A DNA stretch of 64,000 nt from Polaromonas sp. (GTDB lineage Bacteria > Pseudomonadota > Gammaproteobacteria > Burkholderiales > Burkholderiaceae_C), in the NCBI RefSeq assembly GCF_012927455.1, contig NZ_JABBPE010000006.1:59687-123686 (forward strand), in the 5' to 3' direction. This document shows positions 27,076-37,328 of the stretch, in pieces. The notes below the pieces were generated by a model, which saw nothing but the letters and a program-made list of their open reading frames with translations, made no database searches and had not been told where the DNA came from. Both the position numbers and the translations under genes were made by a program. Position 1 is the stretch's first letter; each line of letters starts with the position of its first letter.

Positions 27076-28335
27076 TCAGTAACGTTGCCCCGTCACCAGC
27101 AGCGCGAGGCGCATCACGGCGTATGCCATCCAGCCCTTAAAACGCTGAAGCAAGGGCCGACGGTTGTAGGCTGCCGGGTCTATGCGCCGCCCGTGATGGG
27201 CCATGGCCTCATGCAGGCGGCGGCCCAGCTCTTCGGCGAACGCCCGGTCTTCAACCACCACATTGGCTTCACGGGCGAGCAGCAGGCTCAGCGGATCGAG
27301 GTTGGACGAGCCGACAGTCGCCCAATGGCCATCCACGACGGCCACCTTGGCGTGCAGAAAACTCGCCGCGTATTCATGAATCTCTACGCCGGCCGCCAGC
27401 AGCGCGCCATAAACCGGCCGCGCCGCGTGGTATTGCATGAAGTATTCGTACCTTCCCTGCAGCAGCAATGTCACGCGCACCCCGCGTTGGGCCGCCCGGA
27501 TCAGGGCATGGCGCAGTTTGCCACCAGGCAGAAAGTAGGCATTGGCAATGATGATTTCCTGACGCGCCTTGCCAATGGCACGGCGGTAGGCGCGCTCGAT
27601 GCTGCTGCGGTTGCGCAGGTTGTCGCGCAATATCAGCGCCGCTTTAGCGCCTGGCTTGCCCGCTTGATTGCGAGCCGGGTCGGCTGGCGGGGCGGCGAGC
27701 TGCCGGGTAGTGGTGCGCCCACCATAGCCCGCAGCCTTGAACTTTTCCCACGCGACACTCAAATGCCGCTGCCGCGCGCTGTAGCCCGCCTGCACGCGCC
27801 ACCACAGCAGCGCCATGGCATCGGCGGCCTCCAGCGCCAGCGGCCCGCTGACGGCTACTGAAAAATCAAAGCGCGCCGCTGGCAGTTCGCCGTGGTTGGG
27901 ATCGTAGAAATCGTCCAGCACGTTGATGCCACCACAAAATACCAGCGCCTGGTCCACCACGCAAAGCTTGCGGTGCAGCCGGCGCCAGCGGTTCGGCACC
28001 AGCAGGCCCAGCCCGCGCCGGCCCAACCAGCCGACGCCCAGCGGCGAGTACATGAACCACTGCACGCCCGCTGCGGCGAATTTTTCCTGCCACTCTGCAG
28101 GCAAGGCAGCGGTGCCAATGCCGTCGACCAGCACCTGTACCGTCACGCCGCGCGCGGCAGCCCGCACCAGCGCGTCGGCCACCTGCGCGCCGGTCCCGTG
28201 AAAGTCAAAAATATAGGTTTCCAGCTGTATCCACCTGGTCGCGCCATCAAAGGCCTTGATCAGCGCCGGGAAAAGCGCCTCTCCGCCCTGAAGCAGTTGC
28301 AGCGCCCCGGATTTGCGGAGTTGGGATAGGGGCAT
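27076..28335 (-). CDS. clsB: Cardiolipin synthase B-type phospholipase D-family protein
   Basis: A 419-residue membrane-associated enzyme joining phosphatidyl groups to make cardiolipin. Two HKD motifs are complete: HRKLCVVD (first half) and HAKVAVVD followed by GSSNLDPLSL (second half). LETYIFDFHGTG and IIIANAYFLPGGKLR are typical of ClsB/YbhO. The start is the ATG giving MPLSQLRKSG; the 92-codon upstream extension is Cys/Arg-rich and unlike the family. It is downstream of nudB on the same strand with a 169-base gap holding nothing recognised. Confidence 0.88.
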   Translation of the reverse strand: MPLSQLRKSGALQLLQGGEALFPALIKAFDGATRWIQLETYIFDFHGTGAQVADALVRAAARGVTVQVLVDGIGTAALPAEWQEKFAAAGVQWFMYSPLGVGWLGRRGLGLLVPNRWRRLHRKLCVVDQALVFCGGINVLDDFYDPNHGELPAARFDFSVAVSGPLALEAADAMALLWWRVQAGYSARQRHLSVAWEKFKAAGYGGRTTTRQLAAPPADPARNQAGKPGAKAALILRDNLRNRSSIERAYRRAIGKARQEIIIANAYFLPGGKLRHALIRAAQRGVRVTLLLQGRYEYFMQYHAARPVYGALLAAGVEIHEYAASFLHAKVAVVDGHWATVGSSNLDPLSLLLAREANVVVEDRAFAEELGRRLHEAMAHHGRRIDPAAYNRRPLLQRFKGWMAYAVMRLALLVTGQRY

Positions 28336-28504
28336 CAGCGGGGGCGCGTTGTTGGAGATAGAGGTGTAAGGGCGCTGGCGGGTGTCAGGCCATTGGACCC
28401 GACTGCCTCGCCTTTGCCAATGTGGCGCGGCCCAAAGACCGGCCCGGCCTTGCAACAGTCTGCTGCAAACAACAGCGCCGCGAAACGGCCAGCCGCCCCT
28501 GCAC

Positions 28505-28951
28505 TCAAGCCAGGAATCTCGGCAGCAGCAGCACTGCTTCAGCATTGGAGGGGGAAAAGCAGCGGTCAGCGGCGGCCTTGTAAGGCAACCACTGCCAGGC
28601 CGTGTGCTCACGCGGTGCTAGCGTCACGGCACAGGCGCTGGGCAGGCACAGTCCAAACACATGCTCGGTGTTGAAGCGAACGCCCGGTGCATAACGATGG
28701 CGCCAGGCCGGGTAAATTTCGTACACATTCGACAGGCCCCAATCGCGCCATTGCGCAGGCTTGGCTGCAATGCCGGTTTCTTCCATCACTTCGCGCCGCG
28801 CCGTCAGCAGCAAAGGCTCGTCCAGCGCATCCCTGGAGCCGGTGACGCTTTGCCAGAAGCCCGGATGGTCCGCGCGCTCTATCAACAACACCTCGAGCTG
28901 CGGCGTGTAAATGACCACCAAAACCGACTCGGGAATTTTGAAGGGCTGCAA
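28505..28951 (-). CDS. nudB: Dihydroneopterin triphosphate diphosphatase, Nudix family
   Basis: A 148-residue Nudix hydrolase that removes pyrophosphate from dihydroneopterin triphosphate in folate synthesis. The Nudix box runs from GSRDALDEP to REVMEETGI (about residues 38-60). ESVLVVIYTPQLEVLLIERAD, FWQSVTGS and the RHRYAPGV-RFNTEH stretch match E. coli NudB closely. It sits 36 bases downstream of aspS, the usual neighbour. Confidence 0.92.
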   Translation of the reverse strand: MQPFKIPESVLVVIYTPQLEVLLIERADHPGFWQSVTGSRDALDEPLLLTARREVMEETGIAAKPAQWRDWGLSNVYEIYPAWRHRYAPGVRFNTEHVFGLCLPSACAVTLAPREHTAWQWLPYKAAADRCFSPSNAEAVLLLPRFLA

Positions 28952-28987
28952 AGCGTCCCTTTCCGTTATTCCGGCAGTGTCGAGAGA

Positions 28988-30826
28988 CTAGACGGGCTGG
29001 GGATTGCGCAGCCGGATATGCAGTTCGCGCAGCTGCTTTTCGTCGACGACGCTGGGCGCATGGGTCAGCAGACACTGCGCGCGCTGGGTTTTTGGGAAAG
29101 CAATCACGTCCCGAATTGACTCGGCGCCGGTCATCATGGTCACGATGCGGTCCAGGCCAAAGGCCAGTCCGCCGTGCGGCGGCGCACCATACTGCAGGGC
29201 GTCGAGCAGAAAGCCGAACTTTTCCTGGGCTTCTTCAGGGCCGATCTTCAGGGCGTTGAACACCTTGCTCTGCACGTCAGCCTGGTGGATACGCACTGAC
29301 CCGCCACCGAGTTCCCAGCCGTTGAGCACCATGTCATAGGCCTTGGAAATGCAGCGCCCCGGATCGGTGTCCATCCAGTCTTCATGCCCGTCTTTGGGCG
29401 CCGTGAAGGGATGATGCACCGCGCTCCAGCGCTGGCCTTCCTCGTCGAACTCAAACATCGGAAAGTCAACCACCCACAGCGGCCTCCAGCCCTTGGTGAG
29501 CAGGCCGGATTTTTTGCCGAATTCGCTGTGTCCAACCTTCAGCCGCAGTGCACCTATGCTGTCGTTGACCACCTTGGCCTTGTCGGCGCCAAAGAACAGG
29601 ATGTCGCCAGACTGGGCACCGGTGAGCTGGAGGATTTCGGCCATCGCCGCATCGTGAATATTCTTGACGATGGGGCTTTGCAGGCCCGGCCACCGAAGGG
29701 CCTTGTCGCCGGGCCCCTTGCTCACATCGTTGACCTTGATCCAGGCCAGGCCCTTGGCACCGTAAATCTTGACAAACTCGGTGTAGCCGTCAATTTCGCC
29801 CCGGCTCATTACCGCGCCGCCAGGCACACGCAGCGCCACCACACGGCCGCCCGGGGTCGTCGCCGGGGTACTGAAGACCTTGAAGTCCACCGTCGCCATC
29901 ACCTCGGTGAGCTCGGTGAACTCCAGGTTGACGCGCAGGTCAGGCTTGTCGGAGCCGTAGCGCTGCATGGCTTCGGCATAGGCCATGACCGGGAACTCGC
30001 CCAGGTCAGTGTTCAGCACGGTCTTGAATATCTTGCTGATCATGTCCTGGAACAGATCGCGAATTTCCTGCTCGCCCATGAAGGACGTTTCGATATCGAT
30101 CTGCGTGAATTCCGGCTGGCGGTCGGCGCGCAGATCTTCGTCGCGAAAGCACTTGGTGATCTGGTAATAGCGGTCAAAGCCGGCCACCATCAGCAACTGC
30201 TTGAACAACTGCGGGCTTTGCGGCAGCGCAAAAAAGTGGCCTTCGTTGACGCGGCTGGGCACCAAGTAATCGCGCGCGCCCTCGGGCGTGCTTTTGGTCA
30301 GCATCGGGGTTTCAATGTCGATGAACCCATTGGCGTCGAGAAACTTGCGCGTTTCCATGGCTACGCGGTAGCGCAGCATCAGGTTGTTTTGCATGTAAGG
30401 ACGGCGCAGGTCCAGCACCCGGTGCGTCAGGCGCGTGGTTTCCGACAGGTTGTCGTCATCGAGCTGGAACGGCGGCGTCACGCTGGCGTTCAGCACGATC
30501 AGCTCGTGGCACAGCACCTCGACCTTGCCGCTTTTCAGGCTGTCGTTGGTCGTGCCTTCGGGGCGCGCGCGGACCAGGCCTTTGACCTGCACGCAGAATT
30601 CATTGCGCACGCCTTCGGCGGTGCTGAACATGGCTGCGCGGTCCGGGTCGCACACCACCTGCACATAACCCTCGCGGTCACGCAGGTCGATGAAGATCAC
30701 GCCGCCGTGGTCGCGCCGGCGATTCACCCAGCCGCACAGGCTGACGCTTTGGTCCAACTGGGCCTCGGTCACCAGACCGGAGTAATGCGTACGCATTTGA
30801 GAAACTTGTGTCACGGGGGTAGTCAT
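28988..30826 (-). CDS. aspS: Aspartate--tRNA ligase
   Basis: A 612-residue class II synthetase that charges tRNA-Asp (in betaproteobacteria often also tRNA-Asn). The anticodon-binding OB fold is at the N-terminus ([26 protein letters not shown]); motif 2 is [24 protein letters not shown] in part; motif 3 [17 protein letters not shown] use the ATG giving [10 protein letters not shown]; starting at MRTHYSGLV ten codons on is an alternative. It heads aspS-nudB and lies downstream of DUF502 and fmdB. Confidence 0.97.
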   Translation of the reverse strand: MTTPVTQVSQMRTHYSGLVTEAQLDQSVSLCGWVNRRRDHGGVIFIDLRDREGYVQVVCDPDRAAMFSTAEGVRNEFCVQVKGLVRARPEGTTNDSLKSGKVEVLCHELIVLNASVTPPFQLDDDNLSETTRLTHRVLDLRRPYMQNNLMLRYRVAMETRKFLDANGFIDIETPMLTKSTPEGARDYLVPSRVNEGHFFALPQSPQLFKQLLMVAGFDRYYQITKCFRDEDLRADRQPEFTQIDIETSFMGEQEIRDLFQDMISKIFKTVLNTDLGEFPVMAYAEAMQRYGSDKPDLRVNLEFTELTEVMATVDFKVFSTPATTPGGRVVALRVPGGAVMSRGEIDGYTEFVKIYGAKGLAWIKVNDVSKGPGDKALRWPGLQSPIVKNIHDAAMAEILQLTGAQSGDILFFGADKAKVVNDSIGALRLKVGHSEFGKKSGLLTKGWRPLWVVDFPMFEFDEEGQRWSAVHHPFTAPKDGHEDWMDTDPGRCISKAYDMVLNGWELGGGSVRIHQADVQSKVFNALKIGPEEAQEKFGFLLDALQYGAPPHGGLAFGLDRIVTMMTGAESIRDVIAFPKTQRAQCLLTHAPSVVDEKQLRELHIRLRNPQPV

Positions 30827-30865
30827 AAAACTCAAACTTTCAGCGCCCATTGCGCATTTTCGTAT

Positions 30866-31495
30866 TTATAGGGGGGGGTTCAGCGGTGAGCCGGCAGGCC
30901 TTGCGGGAACCACAACACCCATGGAAATCACATAGGTCAGCGCCTGGTCAACACTCATTTTCAATTCGATGCAGTCCGATTTCTTTAGCATCACGAAATA
31001 GCCTCCGGTCGGGTTGGGCGTCGTCGGCACGTAGACACTCAGATAGTCGCCCGGCAGATGGTTGACCACGTCGCCGCCAGGGACACCGGTCAGAAAGCCA
31101 ATGGTCCAGACACCCTCCCGCGGCCACTGCACCAGCAAAGCCTTGCGAAAGGCGTTGCCGTTTTCTGAGAACAACGTATCGGAAACCTGCTTCACGCTGG
31201 AATAAATGGAGCGAACAATGGGAATGCGACGCAGCAGGGAATTGCCCCAGCCGCCCAGCTTTTTGCCAAAAAAGTTGCTGGCGATGGCACCCATCAGCAA
31301 GATGATCACCAGCGTCAGCAGCACTCCAAAGCCGGGAATGTGAAAACCAAGCAGTTTGTCGGGGTGCCAGGCCAGCGGCAAAATCAGCAGTGTCTGGTCC
31401 AGCGTTCCCACAATCCAGTTGAGCACCGCCAGCGTGATAGCCAAGGGCACCAGCACCAGCAGCCCGGCCAGCAACCACCTGCGAATCGAGCTCAT
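30866..31495 (-). CDS. DUF502-family membrane protein
   Basis: A 209-residue inner-membrane protein with two N-terminal segments (about residues 8-28 and 55-75) and a soluble remainder containing the conserved RRIPIVRSIYSSVKQV, FLTGVPGGD and VYVPTTPNPTGGYFVML. These are the DUF502 hallmarks. The ATG overlaps the fmdB stop (TGATG). Function unknown; the fmdB-DUF502-aspS order is common in betaproteobacteria. Confidence 0.9.
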   Translation of the reverse strand: MSSIRRWLLAGLLVLVPLAITLAVLNWIVGTLDQTLLILPLAWHPDKLLGFHIPGFGVLLTLVIILLMGAIASNFFGKKLGGWGNSLLRRIPIVRSIYSSVKQVSDTLFSENGNAFRKALLVQWPREGVWTIGFLTGVPGGDVVNHLPGDYLSVYVPTTPNPTGGYFVMLKKSDCIELKMSVDQALTYVISMGVVVPARPAGSPLNPPL

Positions 31496-31875
31496 CACGA
31501 GGTTTTGGAAGAGTCGCCGCCGCCGCTTTTGCTGGCGGACACTGCCGGAGCTGCGGTCGGCGCCGGCGTTGCCGACGCCGGTGCGCTGGCGGGGGTGGCT
31601 GCTGCTGCGCCGCTATCTGCAGCCTTGGTGCCGTTGCCGGCCGATCCAGCCGCTTCCGTGTCGCCAGATTTGGCGCCCGCAGCAGCGCTGTTGCCGCCGC
31701 GAAAATCAGTCACGTACCAGCCCGAGCCCTTGAGTTGGAAACCGGCTGCCGTGAGCTGCTTTTTAAAGCTCGACTCTCCGCACTGCGGGCAAACCGTCAA
31801 AGGCTCATCCGACATTTTTCGCAAGATGTCCTTGGCATAACCGCAGGACTCACATTTATAGGCGTAAATTGGCAT
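31495..31875 (-). CDS. FmdB-family zinc-ribbon protein
   Basis: A 126-residue protein with an N-terminal zinc ribbon: MPIYAYKCESCG, CPQCGESSFKKQLTAAGFQLKG, then GSGWYVTDFRG. The C-terminal half is an Ala/Ser/Thr/Gly-rich tail without structure. The FmdB/CxxC ribbon family is proposed to regulate gene expression but this is weak. The start is the ATG giving MPIYAYK, the universal start of the family. Confidence 0.9.
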   Translation of the reverse strand: MPIYAYKCESCGYAKDILRKMSDEPLTVCPQCGESSFKKQLTAAGFQLKGSGWYVTDFRGGNSAAAGAKSGDTEAAGSAGNGTKAADSGAAAATPASAPASATPAPTAAPAVSASKSGGGDSSKTS

Positions 31876-32017
31876 GGTGCTAGCGCTTCTGTCTGGGAAA
31901 ATAGCCTGAAAAAGGCTTGTAATGCAAAGCTCTCGATTATAGGCGTTGCCCCTTACCCCGCAGACCGATTCCTTTAGGGGTGCGCAGGCGCTTTCGATGG
32001 GCTTACCAACCGGGGCT

Positions 32018-33571
32018 TCAAAAGACCTGGACGCGCATAACCATCTGCATTGCCAGCAAGCCCAGGAGGAAGCCGAACCCGCCATAAATAATGGCCTGCA
32101 GCAGTTTATTGGTGCGCTTTTGCTCTGCCAACAATGCCTCAAGCTCGCGGCGGTTGGTGCCGGGCGGCGCTTTCAAGTACTGTGACAACAGACGCGGCAG
32201 GCCGGGCAGCAATTTGGCGTAGGTAGGCGCTTCGGCCTTGAGCTGGGCCAGCAGTTTCTCGGGGCCTACCTGTTCCAGCATCCACTTTTCCAGAAAGGGT
32301 TTGGCGGTACTCCACAGGTCCAGGTCAGGATCGAGTTCCCGCCCCAGGCCTTCAATATTGAGCAGGGTTTTTTGCAGCAAAACCAATTGGGGCTGGATTT
32401 CTACCTGGAAACGACGCGACGTCTGAAACAGCCGCATCAGCACCATGCCAAGTGAAATTTCTTTGAGCGGCCGGTCAAAGTAGGGCTCGCAGCAGGCCCG
32501 AATGGCGGCTTCGAGCTGATCGGCGCGGGTTGAGGCCGGTACCCAGCCCGATTCAATATGCAGTTCAGCCACCCGCTTGTAGTCACGCTGAAAAAAAGCA
32601 CTGAAATTCTGCGCTAGATACTCCTTGTCGACCTCGGTGAGCGTGCCCACGATGCCGAAATCCAGCGAGATATAGCGTCCGAAGGTTTGGGGCGCGAGAC
32701 TGACCTGAATATTGCCGGGGTGCATGTCGGCGTGGAAAAACCCGTCACGGAATACCTGCGTAAAAAAAATGGTGACGCCATCGCGCGACAGTTTTTTCAT
32801 GTCCACGCCGGCATCGCGCAGACGCTGGGTCTGGCCTATGGGCACGCCTGTCATGCGTTCCATCACCATGACGTCAGGCATGCAGTAGTCCCAGATCATT
32901 TCCGGAATCATGACCAGATGCAGACCCTGCATATTGCGTCGCAGTTGCGCGGCATTGGCTGCCTCGCGCAGCAGATCGAGTTCATCGTGCAGATAATTGT
33001 CAAACTCTGCAACCACCTCGCGCGGTTTGAGGCGCTTGCCGTCGGCCGATGCTCGCTCGATCCAGCCCGCCATCATGCGCATCAACGCCAGATCTTTTTC
33101 AATCGCCGGCAGCATGTTGGGTCGCAGCACCTTCACGGCCACCTCGCGGCCGCCGGGCAGGGTGGCAAAGTGAACCTGGGCAATCGACGCGCTGGCGACG
33201 GGCGTGTGCTCAAACGTCGCAAAAATGCGGTCCAGCGGCCTGCCAAAAGCCTTTTCGATCATGGCGACGGCCACGGCGGAATCAAAGGGCGGCACGCGGT
33301 CCTGCAGACGCGCCAGTTCATCGGCAACGTCGGGTGGCAACAAGTCGCGCCGCGTGGACATCACCTGCCCGAACTTGACAAATATCGGCCCCAGGCTCTC
33401 CAGTGCCTCGCGCAAACGCTCACCGCGCGGGGCCTTCAGATTGCGCCCCAGTGAGACGATGCGCGTCAGCAGCCGGATCCAGGGCTTCTGAAAGCTGGAA
33501 AGAACCAGTTCATCCAAACCAAAACGCAGCACGGTCCAGACAATGAAGAAACTCCTGAAAATCCGGCTCAT
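32018..33571 (-). CDS. ubiB: UbiB, atypical kinase-family ubiquinone biosynthesis protein
   Basis: A 517-residue membrane-associated ATPase needed for ubiquinone synthesis. The KxGQ motif is K66-F-G-Q in [17 protein letters not shown]; the Ala-rich loop is [10 protein letters not shown]; the metal site is in [20 protein letters not shown] is present. Two C-terminal membrane segments ([20 protein letters not shown]) anchor it. Its start overlaps the ubiJ stop (ATGA), so the two are coupled. Confidence 0.95.
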   Translation of the reverse strand: MSRIFRSFFIVWTVLRFGLDELVLSSFQKPWIRLLTRIVSLGRNLKAPRGERLREALESLGPIFVKFGQVMSTRRDLLPPDVADELARLQDRVPPFDSAVAVAMIEKAFGRPLDRIFATFEHTPVASASIAQVHFATLPGGREVAVKVLRPNMLPAIEKDLALMRMMAGWIERASADGKRLKPREVVAEFDNYLHDELDLLREAANAAQLRRNMQGLHLVMIPEMIWDYCMPDVMVMERMTGVPIGQTQRLRDAGVDMKKLSRDGVTIFFTQVFRDGFFHADMHPGNIQVSLAPQTFGRYISLDFGIVGTLTEVDKEYLAQNFSAFFQRDYKRVAELHIESGWVPASTRADQLEAAIRACCEPYFDRPLKEISLGMVLMRLFQTSRRFQVEIQPQLVLLQKTLLNIEGLGRELDPDLDLWSTAKPFLEKWMLEQVGPEKLLAQLKAEAPTYAKLLPGLPRLLSQYLKAPPGTNRRELEALLAEQKRTNKLLQAIIYGGFGFLLGLLAMQMVMRVQVF

Positions 33572-34410
33572 TCAGAGACCTTGGGGGATGTAGCCCCCAC
33601 GCTTGTCGCTTCGCGTACTACGCTGCCCCCCGAGGGGGCTGAACTTGCTTGGGGCGGCCCGGCGTTGCGTTCGCTGGCCCCCTCGCTTGTCGCTTCGCGT
33701 ACCACGCTGCCCCCCGAGGGGGCTGAACTTGCTTGGGGCGGCCCGGCGCTGCGTTCGCTGGCCCCCTCGCTTGTCGCTGCGGGTACCTCCGGCGTGTCGC
33801 TGCTCGTTTCACCAGGAAACGGGACTGAACTCGATTGGTACGGCTCGGCGCTGCGTTCTGACGCAGGGCTGGCCGCTGCTGACGCAACCGAACCAGTCGA
33901 CAGCGGTGCCTTGGCCAGAAACTGTTTCAGGCCGGTCATCAAGCGCCGCCCAACATCAGCAAGGGCATGGGCCGGCGCATCGCCTATTAGGCGAGACAAA
34001 TCCTCCTCGGCATCCCATCGCAGGTTTTCGGCCAACCATCCCAAGTCGGCTGCCAGCTGCACATCCCCCTCAATTTTCAAAGGTGGTGGCTTGCCGGCCA
34101 ATACCGACTGCACGACAGCCCGGGGCGACTCGGGGGCCAACGACAGCAACAGATCAGGCTTCGCGGCGGGCGGCGCACGATCAACAAGGCCGGCCGCAGT
34201 CACTATTAAATCAATAGCAAATAAACCCCATTTGACGTGGACCACCCGGCCTTTTTGTCGCACCAGACGGTCTTGCGCCGCTTTCTCCTGCATCAGCACA
34301 TGGTTTAGAAACAGCACTAGGCGCTGCTGCCCTTCATCGACCACCCAGACAGGTGGCTGAAAACGGCTGGCAATGGACTCAAGAAACGAAAATGGGGGCG
34401 TGTTATTCAT
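33568..34410 (-). CDS. ubiJ: UbiJ-like SCP2-domain protein with repeat-derived tail
   Basis: A 280-residue protein; the first 170 residues match UbiJ (SCP2 lipid-binding fold: [64 protein letters not shown]), which gathers ubiquinone enzymes and precursors with UbiK. The last about 100 residues are three copies of a 28-34-residue unit; two are near identical and are the translation of a GC-rich interspersed DNA repeat. Residues near FAIDLIVTA carry a piece of the other repeat family. It sits between the Tim44-like gene and ubiB. Confidence 0.88.
   Translation of the reverse strand: MNNTPPFSFLESIASRFQPPVWVVDEGQQRLVLFLNHVLMQEKAAQDRLVRQKGRVVHVKWGLFAIDLIVTAAGLVDRAPPAAKPDLLLSLAPESPRAVVQSVLAGKPPPLKIEGDVQLAADLGWLAENLRWDAEEDLSRLIGDAPAHALADVGRRLMTGLKQFLAKAPLSTGSVASAAASPASERSAEPYQSSSVPFPGETSSDTPEVPAATSEGASERSAGPPQASSAPSGGSVVREATSEGASERNAGPPQASSAPSGGSVVREATSVGATSPKVSE
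33591..33787 (-). repeat. GC-rich REP-like repeat, two tandem 84-base copies plus a partial third
   Basis: GCTTGTCGCTTCGCGTA starts at 33601 and 33685, and a truncated form at 33769, so the period is 84 bases. Each unit has CTGCCCCCCGAGGGGGC, a near-palindrome, and TTGGGGCGGCCC. All of it is inside the ubiJ reading frame. The same element recurs between ugpA and ugpE. Confidence 0.85.
34202..34218 (-). repeat. Interspersed repeat fragment inside ubiJ, copy 6
   Basis: ACTATTAAATCAATAGC on the plus strand; the minus strand reads GCTATTGATTTAATAGTGA, with an ACTGC flank as in copies 5 and 8. Translated in UbiJ as AIDLIVT. Only the core and one flank remain, so this copy is less certain. Confidence 0.5.
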
Positions 34411-34492
34411 ACGCCCCCATTTTGCAGGATAAAAAGATTTGAATTCGGCAAAACTTCTTTGACGCGCCTAGTTGCGGTGCTTTGCCACTCTC

Positions 34493-34533
34493 AAAAAAAA
34501 ACAGCTCCGCGGCGGATTGCCGCCCGGAAGCCG
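34493..34533 (-). terminator. Terminator after the Tim44-like gene
   Basis: On the minus strand an imperfect GC-rich hairpin containing GGCGGCAATCCGCC ends in GGAGCTG and nine Ts. It lies 12 bases past the Tim44-like stop and before ubiJ. Confidence 0.65.
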
Positions 34534-34544
34534 CCCGTTTCACA

Positions 34545-35552
34545 TCACTGCAGCGCCTGTACGCCAGCGACCAACCAGCCACTGCCACCGCTGCGCGGCT
34601 TGGTCATGTTCCAGACCTCGCGGAAAGGACTGGCGCCTGCTGAAGCATCTTCGCGGATCATGCCGGAGAACTCCACGCTGGCCATGTAAACATCTTCCAT
34701 TTCCTCAATGCCGAGCAGCTGCGCATCCAGCACCACAACATCGGTTTTGTTGGCCACGCCGCCGGTGTGCGATTCCCGGTCCGCCAGCTGCGCCTTAATC
34801 TGCTCAAGCATGTCATCGGTCATCATGGCACGCAGATTCTGGATATCAGAATGGTCCCACGCATCTTGCAGCGTGATGAAATTGGCCTTGCAGGCCTTGA
34901 GAAAGCCGTCGGCATCAAAACCTGCGGGAACACCCCAGGACTGGGATCCGCCTAGCGCCGAACCAATTTGCGACCCGCCAGCAACTGCGCCGACATCGGG
35001 CTTGTTGGCGTCAAAAGCCATGGGGCTTCGCTCCCAGGGCCGGGCCGATGAATCGTTACCTACATTTTCGGGGCTGTAGTTTTTCGGTGTGGTGGCGTTT
35101 GCTGCACCGCCAGCACCCTGAAAAGCAAAGGGCGTCTGGGAACGCGTGGCGCCGGGTGCGTTGGCCGCCCCACCCTTAAGCTTGCGCATGACAAAGCCAA
35201 TCACTACCATGACTACCAGCGCCAGCAAGGCAAACATGATGATCTGGCTGAACGCCCCACCCAGGCCCAGCGACGAAGCCAGCCAAGCCAAGCCTAGACC
35301 CGCAGCCAGGCCGCCGAGCATGGCGCCCCATGGCTTTTTGGGCGCGACCGGAGCCGGTGCGGCTGCCGGGGTTACGGGTTTTGCCGCGGAATTCGCGTTA
35401 TTGGCACCGCTGGGCGCCTGGCGCTGCGTCACGTTAGGAGACTGCTTACCAAACGACGAGCCGCCCCCCATGCGCTTGGCATCAGCCGCGGTTCCTGCCA
35501 ATGTCAGAGTTACGGCGAGCACCGTGGAAAGAATTGCCGACCAGATTTTCAT
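34545..35552 (-). CDS. Tim44-like domain protein
   Basis: A 335-residue envelope protein. A signal/anchor (residues 1-25, AVTLTLAGTAADA) is followed by a low-complexity linker, two hydrophobic segments (about 78-100 and 103-125, WGAMLGGLAAGLGLAWLASSLG and IIMFALLALVVMVVIGFVM), and a C-terminal Tim44-like domain (about 215-335: FLKACKANFITLQDAWDHSD, MLEQIKAQLADRE, FREVWNMTKPRSGGSGWLVAGVQAL). In bacteria its role is not settled. It lies between ubiE and ubiJ. Confidence 0.85.
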   Translation of the reverse strand: MKIWSAILSTVLAVTLTLAGTAADAKRMGGGSSFGKQSPNVTQRQAPSGANNANSAAKPVTPAAAPAPVAPKKPWGAMLGGLAAGLGLAWLASSLGLGGAFSQIIMFALLALVVMVVIGFVMRKLKGGAANAPGATRSQTPFAFQGAGGAANATTPKNYSPENVGNDSSARPWERSPMAFDANKPDVGAVAGGSQIGSALGGSQSWGVPAGFDADGFLKACKANFITLQDAWDHSDIQNLRAMMTDDMLEQIKAQLADRESHTGGVANKTDVVVLDAQLLGIEEMEDVYMASVEFSGMIREDASAGASPFREVWNMTKPRSGGSGWLVAGVQALQ

Positions 35553-35598
35553 ATCGTCTCCTTGAGCAGGGTTTCAAACCTGATTACTTTTCAACTTT

Positions 35599-36330
35599 TC
35601 AACACTTGATTCCAACATGCAAGGCCACTACGCCGCCCGCCATGTTGTGATAGTCCACATGACCAAAACCACCTTTGCGCATCATGGTTTTGAGTTCTTC
35701 CTGTCCGGGATGCATGCGAATCGACTCGGCCAAGTACTGGTAGCTCGCATCGTCATTGGCCACCAGTTTGCCAATCCTGGGCAAGACCTTGAAGGAATAC
35801 CAGTCGTAAATCTTTTCCAGGGGCTTGGCCACACTGGAGAATTCCAGCACCAGAAGCTTGCCGCCGGGTTTGAGCACCCGGTTCATTTCACTGAGCGCAA
35901 CGTCCTTGTGCGTCATGTTGCGCAGACCAAAAGCCACCGTGACCAGATCAAACCGAGCATCGGCAAACGGCAAATGCTCGGCATCACAGACCAGCGTGGG
36001 CAGGTTCACGCCCGCGTCAATCAACCGGTTGCGGCCTTCGCGCAGCATGGCTTCGTTGATGTCGGTGTGCACCACGCGCCCGCTGGCGCCCACCTTGGGC
36101 GCGAAAGCCATGGCCAGGTCACCCGTCCCGCCGGCAATATCCAGCACCTGCTGGCCCTCTTTGACGTTGGCGACCAGCACCGTGTAGGCCTTCCAGGCGC
36201 GGTGCAGTCCCATCGACATCAGGTCGTTCATCACGTCGTATTTGGGCGCGACAGAATCGAACACGCCGCGCACGCGCCGCGCCTTTTCCCGCTCGTCGAC
36301 AGATTCAAAACCGAAATGGGTATTGCTCAT
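35599..36330 (-). CDS. ubiE: Ubiquinone/menaquinone C-methyltransferase UbiE
   Basis: A 243-residue SAM-dependent methyltransferase of ubiquinone synthesis. The SAM motif is [32 protein letters not shown] and [18 protein letters not shown] are the two UbiE signatures; [15 protein letters not shown] is near the end. Start is the ATG giving MSNTHFGFE. It heads the ubiE-Tim44-ubiJ-ubiB group. Confidence 0.96.
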   Translation of the reverse strand: MSNTHFGFESVDEREKARRVRGVFDSVAPKYDVMNDLMSMGLHRAWKAYTVLVANVKEGQQVLDIAGGTGDLAMAFAPKVGASGRVVHTDINEAMLREGRNRLIDAGVNLPTLVCDAEHLPFADARFDLVTVAFGLRNMTHKDVALSEMNRVLKPGGKLLVLEFSSVAKPLEKIYDWYSFKVLPRIGKLVANDDASYQYLAESIRMHPGQEELKTMMRKGGFGHVDYHNMAGGVVALHVGIKC

Positions 36331-36442
36331 AAATTGAATGCTAGCGGGCAAAGCCCGAATTGAAGGTTACAACCTCTGAAAATTCAGGGCATTGTCGGGT
36401 TTCAGACTGGAAAAGCAACAAGAAATCAGCCAGAGGCCGCCG

Positions 36443-36856
36443 TTAATGACTGCCGCAGGCATGCCCACCCGCTTCAAGCATGGGCGCGTCACGCTCGGCC
36501 CCTGCAGCCTGTAGTCGACTGAGGTAGTCGTCCCAGAGGCGGCTTTGCTCGGAGCCCAGGTAGTACAGATAGTCCCACGAGAAAATGCCGCTTTCGTGTC
36601 CATCGGAGAAGACCGGTTTGACGGCATAGTTGCCAATCGGCTCCAGCTCAACCACATCCACTTCGCGCTTGCCGGTTTGTAAGACCTCCTGCCCCGGCCC
36701 GTGGCCCTGAACTTCTGCGGACGGCGAGTACACACGCATCAACTCAAACGGAATCTTGAATTCGGCACCATCCGAGAACGCCACTTCGAGAATGTGCGAC
36801 TGGCCGTGAACCGTTAACGCTGTAGGCGTCGGTGACCCTGCTTGAAGACCTGCCAT
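36443..36856 (-). CDS. DUF971-domain protein
   Basis: A 137-residue protein with the DUF971 fold that also forms the N-terminus of gamma-butyrobetaine hydroxylase: ILEVAFSDGAEFKIPFELMRVYSPSAEVQGHG, VVELEPIGNYAVKPVFSDGHESGIFSWDYL. The conserved FSDGH..GIFSW is intact. AAGGA precedes the start. Role unknown; it is usually beside ubiE in this group of bacteria. The 112 bases to ubiE hold nothing recognised. Confidence 0.9.
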   Translation of the reverse strand: MAGLQAGSPTPTALTVHGQSHILEVAFSDGAEFKIPFELMRVYSPSAEVQGHGPGQEVLQTGKREVDVVELEPIGNYAVKPVFSDGHESGIFSWDYLYYLGSEQSRLWDDYLSRLQAAGAERDAPMLEAGGHACGSH

Positions 36857-36895
36857 GGTGATGTCCTTCTTTCTGAAAATTAAGCTGCAGACGCA

Positions 36896-37324
36896 TCAGT
36901 GCGCCATTTTTTCGGCAATCAGCCGGTTCACATCCAGGCAACGGGTCGCGAGCGCCGCCACCTTTGCCTCATCCGGCGCACGCTGCGGCGCACTCCACAC
37001 CGGCGCCGGGAAATGGCTGTCCCAGTCAAAGCGAGCCACTACATGCCAGTGCAGGTGCGGCACCGCATTGCCCAGGGCGGCCAGGTTGATTTTGGTCGGC
37101 TGCAGTGCGCTGCGCAGAATCTGCTCGACCGTCACGACGGCATTTATGCAGACCGCACGTTCGTCCGCTGAAAGGTCGGAAAACTCGGCCACATGGCGAT
37201 TCCAGACCACGCGGTAAAACGCCGGAAAGCCCGCTTCGCTGGCTTGGATGATGCGCCACTGCTGGTTGCGATACACCAGCAATCCGCCGTCACTCTCGCA
37301 CAGGGGACAAGCACTGTCATTCAT
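36896..37324 (-). CDS. HIT-family protein
   Basis: A 142-residue nucleotide-binding hydrolase/transferase of the histidine-triad superfamily. The triad is HLHWHV in VPHLHWHVVARF, with the expected KINLAALGN upstream. The N-terminal CPLCES pair may bind zinc. I use the ATG giving MNDSACPLCE; the longer frame overlaps the next gene antisense-like in another frame. Substrate unknown. It is separated from the large dehydrogenase by 4 bases, so probably co-transcribed with it. Confidence 0.88.
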   Translation of the reverse strand: MNDSACPLCESDGGLLVYRNQQWRIIQASEAGFPAFYRVVWNRHVAEFSDLSADERAVCINAVVTVEQILRSALQPTKINLAALGNAVPHLHWHVVARFDWDSHFPAPVWSAPQRAPDEAKVAALATRCLDVNRLIAEKMAH

Positions 37325-37328
37325 GGGG

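Noticed and set aside
29384..30871. 495-codon plus-strand frame
   Set aside because: Antisense to aspS, which is certain.
33591..33787. Possible CRISPR array
   Set aside because: The repeats are directly tandem at 84 bases with no unique spacers and are in a reading frame.
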